From assembly GCA_030041215.1 (NCBI GenBank), contig JASHOH010000249.1, positions 1-32,914 of the forward strand: DNA of 32,914 nucleotides, read 5' to 3'. Origin of the DNA: Candidatus Sulfotelmatobacter sp. (GTDB lineage Bacteria > Acidobacteriota > Terriglobia > Terriglobales > Acidobacteriaceae). This document shows, piece after piece, positions 28,878-32,914 of this stretch. Position numbers and translations under genes: made by a program. Every line of letters starts with the position of its first letter. Position 1 is the first letter of the stretch. The notes under the pieces were generated by a model. That model was not told where the DNA came from and made no database searches. It saw nothing but the letters and a program-made list of their open reading frames with translations.

Positions 28878-31664
28878 ATGGCGACCACTACCCTCCCCGA
28901 AGCGGAAGTGCAGGAAAAAGGCAAAACTACGACCAAGTACGTTTATTTCTTTGGCGACGGCAAGGCCGACGGCAACGGCAAAATGAAAGATGAGCTTGGC
29001 GGCAAGGGCGCCGGCCTGGCTGAGATGACGAATGCCGGGCTGCCGGTGCCTCCGGGATTCACCATTCAGACCGAAGCCTGCCGCGAATACATGCGCGGCG
29101 GTTTATCGCCGGAAGTCGATAAGCAGATGAATGAGGCGCTGGCCAAGCTTGAGGGCTTGCAGGGGCAGAAGCTGGGGACGGGCGAGAATCCGCTGCTCGT
29201 GAGCGTACGCTCGGGCGCGAAGTTTTCCATGCCAGGGATGATGGATACGATTTTGAACCTTGGGTTGAACGACAAGAGCGTCGAGGCGCTGGCGAAGCGC
29301 AGCAATAATCCGCGATTTGCCGCAGATTCTTATCGGCGGCTGATTCAAATGTTCGGCAACGTGGTGTTGGAGATTCCGAAGTCGGCATTTGATGAAGTCT
29401 TCGATGCCAAGAAAAAACAGAAAAAAGCCAAGCTCGACACGGAACTCGACGCCAAGGCGCTCAAGGAAGTGATTGAAGAGTACAAGAAGGTCGTCAAGAA
29501 ACATGCGAAGCGAGATTTTCCGCAGGATCCGCACGAGCAGCTAGTGATGGCTCGCGACGCGGTCTTCCGCTCCTGGGATAACGAGCGGGCAAAGCACTAC
29601 CGCCGCATCAACAACATCGACGACATGCTCGGCACTGCCGTGAATGTGCAGGCGATGGTGTTTGGCAACCTGGGCGATACCAGCGGCACGGGCGTGGGCT
29701 TCACGCGCAATCCTGCGACGGGCGACAAAGAGTTTTACGGCGAATTCCTGATGAATGCGCAGGGCGAGGACGTGGTGTCGGGTGTCCGAACCCCGGTGCA
29801 CATTTCTGAACTTCAGAAAATGATGCCAGATGTTTACAACCAGTTGCGCGAGATCACCACGCGGCTGGAGAAACATTACCGCGACATGCAGGATTTCGAG
29901 TTCACCATTCAGGAAGGCAAGCTCTACATGCTGCAAACCCGCAATGGCAAGCGGACCGGGCGAGCGGCGGTGCGCATAGCCATTGAAATGGTGAACGAGG
30001 GGCTAATCACGAAGGAAGAAGCGATATTCCGCGTTGAGCCGAATCAGCTTTATGACTTTCTCGTGCCGCGGCTGGACGAGAAGAGCATGAAAGTTGAGGT
30101 GCTTGCGACCGGCTTGCCGGCATCGCCTGGCGCGGCCGTTGGACAAATTGTCTTCACGGCGGAAGAAGCCGTAAAAAAAGCCGGGCATGGTGCGAAAAAG
30201 AATCCCGTGATCTTAGTGCGCGCGGAAACTACTCCCGAAGATATTCAGGGAATGGAAGTGGCGGCGGGAATTCTGACTTCGCGCGGCGGCATGACGAGTC
30301 ACGCCGCTGTGGTCACACGCGGCATGGGCAAATGCTGCGTGGCGGGCGCGGGAGATATTCAGGTCGATGAGCGCGCGAAGGAGATGCGCGTGAAGGGGCA
30401 AGTGTTCAAAGAAGGCGATTGGATTTCGCTCGACGGAACTACCGGACGCGTCATCGAAGGAAAGCTCAAGACACTGGAACCGTCGTCTGAAGATGTGGAG
30501 TTGCAGACGTTGCTCAGTTGGGCGGAGCCGTTCCGCAAGATCGGAGTGCGAGCGAATGCGGACATTCCGCGCGACGCGATTCAGGCGAGGAGTTTCGGCG
30601 CGGAAGGCATCGGCTTGTGCCGCACTGAGCACATGTTCTTTGCTGCTGACCGCATTCCGCACATGCGGGCGATGATTCTCGCCGACAACGAAAAGGCGCG
30701 GCGTGCGGCGCTCAAGGAATTGTTGCCGATGCAGCGTGCAGACTTCATTGGACTGTTCAAGGCGATGGATGGTCTGCCGGTGACGATTCGGACGCTCGAC
30801 CCCCCACTGCACGAGTTCCTTCCCAAGCGCGAGAAGCTGATGGTCGATATCGCGAGTCTTCCCCACGCAAGCGCGAAGCAGAAGAAAGTGTTGGTCGAGG
30901 AATACCACGATTACGGCGCCAAAACGGTTGCTGATCTCAAGAAGGTTCTTCCTGGTTTGCTGTCTCGGGTGGAGGAGTTACACGAGTTCAATCCTATGCT
31001 TGGGCTTCGTGGTTGCCGGTTGGGAATTACCTATCCTGAGATCACCGAGATGCAGGCGCGGGCAATTTTTGAAGCTGCTGTGGAAGTAGACAAGCTCGGC
31101 ATCAAAACGCATGCCGAGGTGATGATTCCGCTGGTCGGAACGCTGAAGGAGATGGAGAACCAGGCCGCGATCGTTCGCCGTGTAGCGGATGAAGTCTTCA
31201 AGAAGAAAGGGCGCAGCGTGCACTATCTTGTCGGAACGATGATTGAGCTGCCGCGGGCGTGTCTGGTCGCGGATGAGATTGCCAAAGAGGCGGAGTTTTT
31301 CTCATTCGGTACGAACGATCTGACGCAGACGACTTTTGGCTTCTCGCGCGACGATGTAAACCAAATTCTGCCGGCCTATCTGGCAGAGGGAATCTTGAAG
31401 CAGGATCCGTTTGCGACAATTGATCGCGATGGCGTGGGTGAGCTGGTGCGAATCGGGATCGAGCGCGGGCGGAAGACGCGGCGCAACCTGGAAGTGGGAA
31501 TCTGCGGCGAGCATGGCGGCGACCCAGCGTCGGTCGAGTTCTGCCATCAGGTCGGGATGGATTACGTTTCGTGTTCTCCGTTCCGCGTACTGACGGCGCG
31601 GCTGGCTGGGGCGCAAGCCGGGGCGTCAGATAAGCTGAAAGTAGAAGGCGGACGGACGAAGTAA
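28878..31664 (+). CDS. ppdK: Pyruvate, phosphate dikinase
   Basis: PPDK interconverts pyruvate, ATP and phosphate with phosphoenolpyruvate, AMP and pyrophosphate, serving gluconeogenesis or reversible glycolysis. The 928-residue protein has the full three-domain order: ATP-grasp domain (YFFGDGKADGN, GGKGAGLAEMTNAGLPVPPGFT, VSVRSGAKFSMPGMMDTILNLG), the phosphohistidine domain with GGMTSHAAVVTRGMGK (His near residue 475, regulatory Thr two residues before it), and the PEP-binding barrel (GLCRTEHMFF, FFSFGTNDLTQTTFG, GICGEHGGDP, and catalytic Cys near 899 in YVSCSPFRV). A Lys-rich stretch near residues 178-212 is a hydrophilic insert in the N-terminal domain. AAAGGA lies eight bases before the ATG. 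Confidence 0.97.
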   Translation: MATTTLPEAEVQEKGKTTTKYVYFFGDGKADGNGKMKDELGGKGAGLAEMTNAGLPVPPGFTIQTEACREYMRGGLSPEVDKQMNEALAKLEGLQGQKLGTGENPLLVSVRSGAKFSMPGMMDTILNLGLNDKSVEALAKRSNNPRFAADSYRRLIQMFGNVVLEIPKSAFDEVFDAKKKQKKAKLDTELDAKALKEVIEEYKKVVKKHAKRDFPQDPHEQLVMARDAVFRSWDNERAKHYRRINNIDDMLGTAVNVQAMVFGNLGDTSGTGVGFTRNPATGDKEFYGEFLMNAQGEDVVSGVRTPVHISELQKMMPDVYNQLREITTRLEKHYRDMQDFEFTIQEGKLYMLQTRNGKRTGRAAVRIAIEMVNEGLITKEEAIFRVEPNQLYDFLVPRLDEKSMKVEVLATGLPASPGAAVGQIVFTAEEAVKKAGHGAKKNPVILVRAETTPEDIQGMEVAAGILTSRGGMTSHAAVVTRGMGKCCVAGAGDIQVDERAKEMRVKGQVFKEGDWISLDGTTGRVIEGKLKTLEPSSEDVELQTLLSWAEPFRKIGVRANADIPRDAIQARSFGAEGIGLCRTEHMFFAADRIPHMRAMILADNEKARRAALKELLPMQRADFIGLFKAMDGLPVTIRTLDPPLHEFLPKREKLMVDIASLPHASAKQKKVLVEEYHDYGAKTVADLKKVLPGLLSRVEELHEFNPMLGLRGCRLGITYPEITEMQARAIFEAAVEVDKLGIKTHAEVMIPLVGTLKEMENQAAIVRRVADEVFKKKGRSVHYLVGTMIELPRACLVADEIAKEAEFFSFGTNDLTQTTFGFSRDDVNQILPAYLAEGILKQDPFATIDRDGVGELVRIGIERGRKTRRNLEVGICGEHGGDPASVEFCHQVGMDYVSCSPFRVLTARLAGAQAGASDKLKVEGGRTK

Positions 31665-31680
31665 CCTGCACACGCGAAAG

Positions 31681-31774
31681 CAGTCAGCACTTAGCATTTG
31701 GCGCTTAGTCATTCGGCGGATCGGCCCGGTTCGATCCCCTGCGTGGCTAAATGCCAATTGCCAAGTGCCAACTG
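31681..31774. repeat. Imperfect long inverted repeat after ppdK
   Basis: Two 28-base arms (31681-31708 and 31747-31774) match at 22 of 28 positions around a 38-base spacer. The arms contain AGCACTTAGCATTTGGCGC-like and GGCACTTGGCAATTGGCA-like text, itself built from short repeats. It lies between the convergent ppdK and the next gene and has no T run. Confidence 0.55.
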
Positions 31775-31810
31775 CTTGAGGCATCATGCTCTGCGGTTTT
31801 GGGTTCCTAG

Positions 31811-32404
31811 TTACTGCACTCTTTGCAGTCTTGCGATGAGTTTTTGCGCCAGGCTTTCTTCTGATTCCGACCACAGCAGGCGGGAACTGGCGCCGCTTTT
31901 CTTTTCGACATCGGTCGAGAACTTCACCAGCTTGCCGATATTGTCGCGAATTTTCGCTTGCGTCTGCTCGCTCAATGAGCTTTCCGGTTGGAGAAAATAG
32001 GAATCCAGTCCGAAGTCTATCTGGACGTGGCCGTTCTGCTGGTAAGCGCCTTCATCGAATTCTTCTCCCTGAACAATAAACTTCACGACGGCCGGAGCGA
32101 GCACCCAGTTTGTATTGGATGGATCCGGAGTCCACAAATCCCAGTGTGCCTCGAAGACATAGGCATAGTCGTCGTGAATCTGTTCTGCGGCAATTAACGT
32201 TGCCTGGCCGGGATCGATGCCGCTCGGAAAACGGCGCTCGAACACGGTCGCCTCATTCCACGAAACCGGATGCAGAGCGATGTAAGTGACTCCCGGCCGC
32301 TGTTCGGAAAAAGGGAACTGCTGCAACACCGAAAAAGCATGCGGCAGCATTTCCGGACCGGAAAAATCGGAGAACCAGAGACCGAGATAAAGAGGGTCGG
32401 GCAT
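31811..32404 (-). CDS. Conserved-looking hypothetical protein
   Basis: I do not recognise this 197-residue protein. It has no signal peptide or transmembrane helix. It is rich in aromatic residues and mixes beta-like segments (LYLGLWFSDF, VTYIALHPVSW, YAYVFEAHWDLWTP, VVKFIVQGEEF, HVQIDFGLDSYFL) with a C-terminal helical part (SLSEQTQAKIRDNIGKLVKF), suggesting a compact alpha/beta protein. Codon use and ORF length support a real gene. The ATG at 32404 is the only good start, with a weak ribosome binding site. It converges on ppdK. Confidence 0.7.
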   Translation of the reverse strand: MPDPLYLGLWFSDFSGPEMLPHAFSVLQQFPFSEQRPGVTYIALHPVSWNEATVFERRFPSGIDPGQATLIAAEQIHDDYAYVFEAHWDLWTPDPSNTNWVLAPAVVKFIVQGEEFDEGAYQQNGHVQIDFGLDSYFLQPESSLSEQTQAKIRDNIGKLVKFSTDVEKKSGASSRLLWSESEESLAQKLIARLQRVQ

Positions 32405-32626
32405 AAGAGCGAGAGCCGCCTGATCACATTCTAAATGCGATCGTGGCGAGGCGTGGGCTTCAAGCAGAGTGAGTCAAGCCCGGGGCGCGCGGTTCTGACA
32501 AACTGACCTCGCCCTTCAACGAAGTTGCCAAGGACGCTGCAACGTTTACCAGCAAGGAGTCGGAATCTTCGGAAGCAACTACTTCTGTGGAGCTCACTTT
32601 GAACTCAGGCATAAATGCGCGATCTT

Positions 32627-32655
32627 TTGACAGGTACGGGTGAGCTTGTTACGAT
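32627..32655 (+). promoter_or_regulatory. Promoter of tRNA-Glu
   Basis: A perfect TTGACA (32627-32632) and TACGAT (32650-32655) are 17 bases apart, the ideal sigma-70 spacing. Transcription would start near 32662, about 24 bases before the mature tRNA. The rest of the 280 bases between the hypothetical gene and the tRNA shows no gene. Confidence 0.75.
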
Positions 32656-32685
32656 CAAAATGCTGCGGACATCCCATCCAGAACC

Positions 32686-32763
32686 GTCCCCGTCGTCTAG
32701 CCCGGCCTAGGACATCGCCCTTTCACGGCGGTAACGCGGGTTCGAATCCCGCCGGGGACGCCA
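32686..32763 (+). tRNA. tRNA-Glu (TTC anticodon)
   Basis: The acceptor pairs GTCCCCG with CGGGGAC, the anticodon arm is TCGCC-CTTTCAC-GGCGG with TTC at positions 34-36, and the T arm is GCGGG-TTCGAAT-CCCGC. A discriminator G and encoded CCA follow. Length is 78 bases, the D loop being rather long. Confidence 0.95.
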
Positions 32764-32810
32764 AGATTCCAAAGCAGTTAGCCGAATTGGGAATTTCGGG
32801 TGGTGGCGTC

Positions 32811-32832
32811 AGTCACGATAGAGTCACGATAG
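32811..32832. repeat. Perfect 11-base tandem direct repeat
   Basis: AGTCACGATAG occurs twice back to back, 48 bases after the tRNA-Glu 3' end. It may be part of an integration or regulatory region, but it is too short to tell. Confidence 0.6.
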
Positions 32833-32859
32833 AAAGGCTGTGAGCAGGAAGGGAATGAG

Positions 32860-32914
32860 ATGAAAGCGCAAGTCATCCCGGTCACCGGGTTACGCGGCCC
32901 ACGAAAAACCGTAT
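32860..32914 (+). CDS. Possible gene start, cut by the window edge
   Basis: An ATG at 32860 opens a frame that stays open for 18 codons to the window end (MKAQVIPVTGLRGPRKTV). GGAAGGG lies just upstream as a good ribosome binding site. The fragment is too short to identify. A gene directly after a tRNA 3' end is a common place for an integrase, but nothing here shows that. Confidence 0.35.
   Translation, partial: MKAQVIPVTGLRGPRKTV

Overview
This window looks like chromosomal DNA from a moderately GC-rich bacterium, most likely a member of the Acidobacteriota (Terriglobia/Koribacter-like). That placement is an inference. It rests on the gene content (YebC, seven-iron ferredoxin, PPDK, alpha/beta-type glycyl-tRNA synthetase, acyl-CoA carboxylase beside a KAS III/FabG protein) and on many short dispersed GC-rich hairpin repeats of a kind I associate with these genomes. 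No phage genes, CRISPR array or complete insertion sequence is visible.

Layout. 1-4.7 kb: yebC with a strong terminator, a VOC-family protein, thiC, and a membrane methyltransferase; the spaces between them are packed with repeats, including two adjacent tandem arrays upstream of thiC. 4.9-10.2 kb (all minus strand): an acyl-CoA carboxylase carboxyltransferase, a possible small ORF, a biotin carrier protein, and an 898-residue protein joining an unrecognised N-terminal domain, a ketoacyl synthase III and a FabG-type reductase. These could make an extender unit, condense it and reduce the product, so this is the most unusual module in the window. 10.4-17.1 kb (minus): tRNA-Asn with a large palindrome just upstream of its promoter, lon with an HspR-type (HAIR) operator over its ribosome binding site, pheA overlapping a secreted M48 metalloprotease gene by ATGA, and a RimI-like acetyltransferase.

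17.2-22.2 kb (plus): a hypothetical membrane-anchored protein, an unusual glutamine synthetase that lacks the usual adenylylation loop, and an ABC-2 type ATPase/permease pair. 22.2-23.9 kb (minus): a histidine kinase and OmpR-type response regulator overlapping by ATGA. 24.2-31.7 kb (plus): a seven-iron ferredoxin with a near-perfect terminator, recO, glyQ, glyS and ppdK. 31.8-32.9 kb: a minus-strand hypothetical gene, then tRNA-Glu with a textbook promoter, a short direct repeat and the start of an ORF cut by the window edge.

Most genes are housekeeping. The points most worth following are the tripartite KAS III-FabG protein with its internal ribosome binding site, the HAIR operator at lon, the palindrome at tRNA-Asn, and a hairpin repeat family whose stems differ in sequence but keep the same 8-2-8 geometry and CT-RA-AG core.
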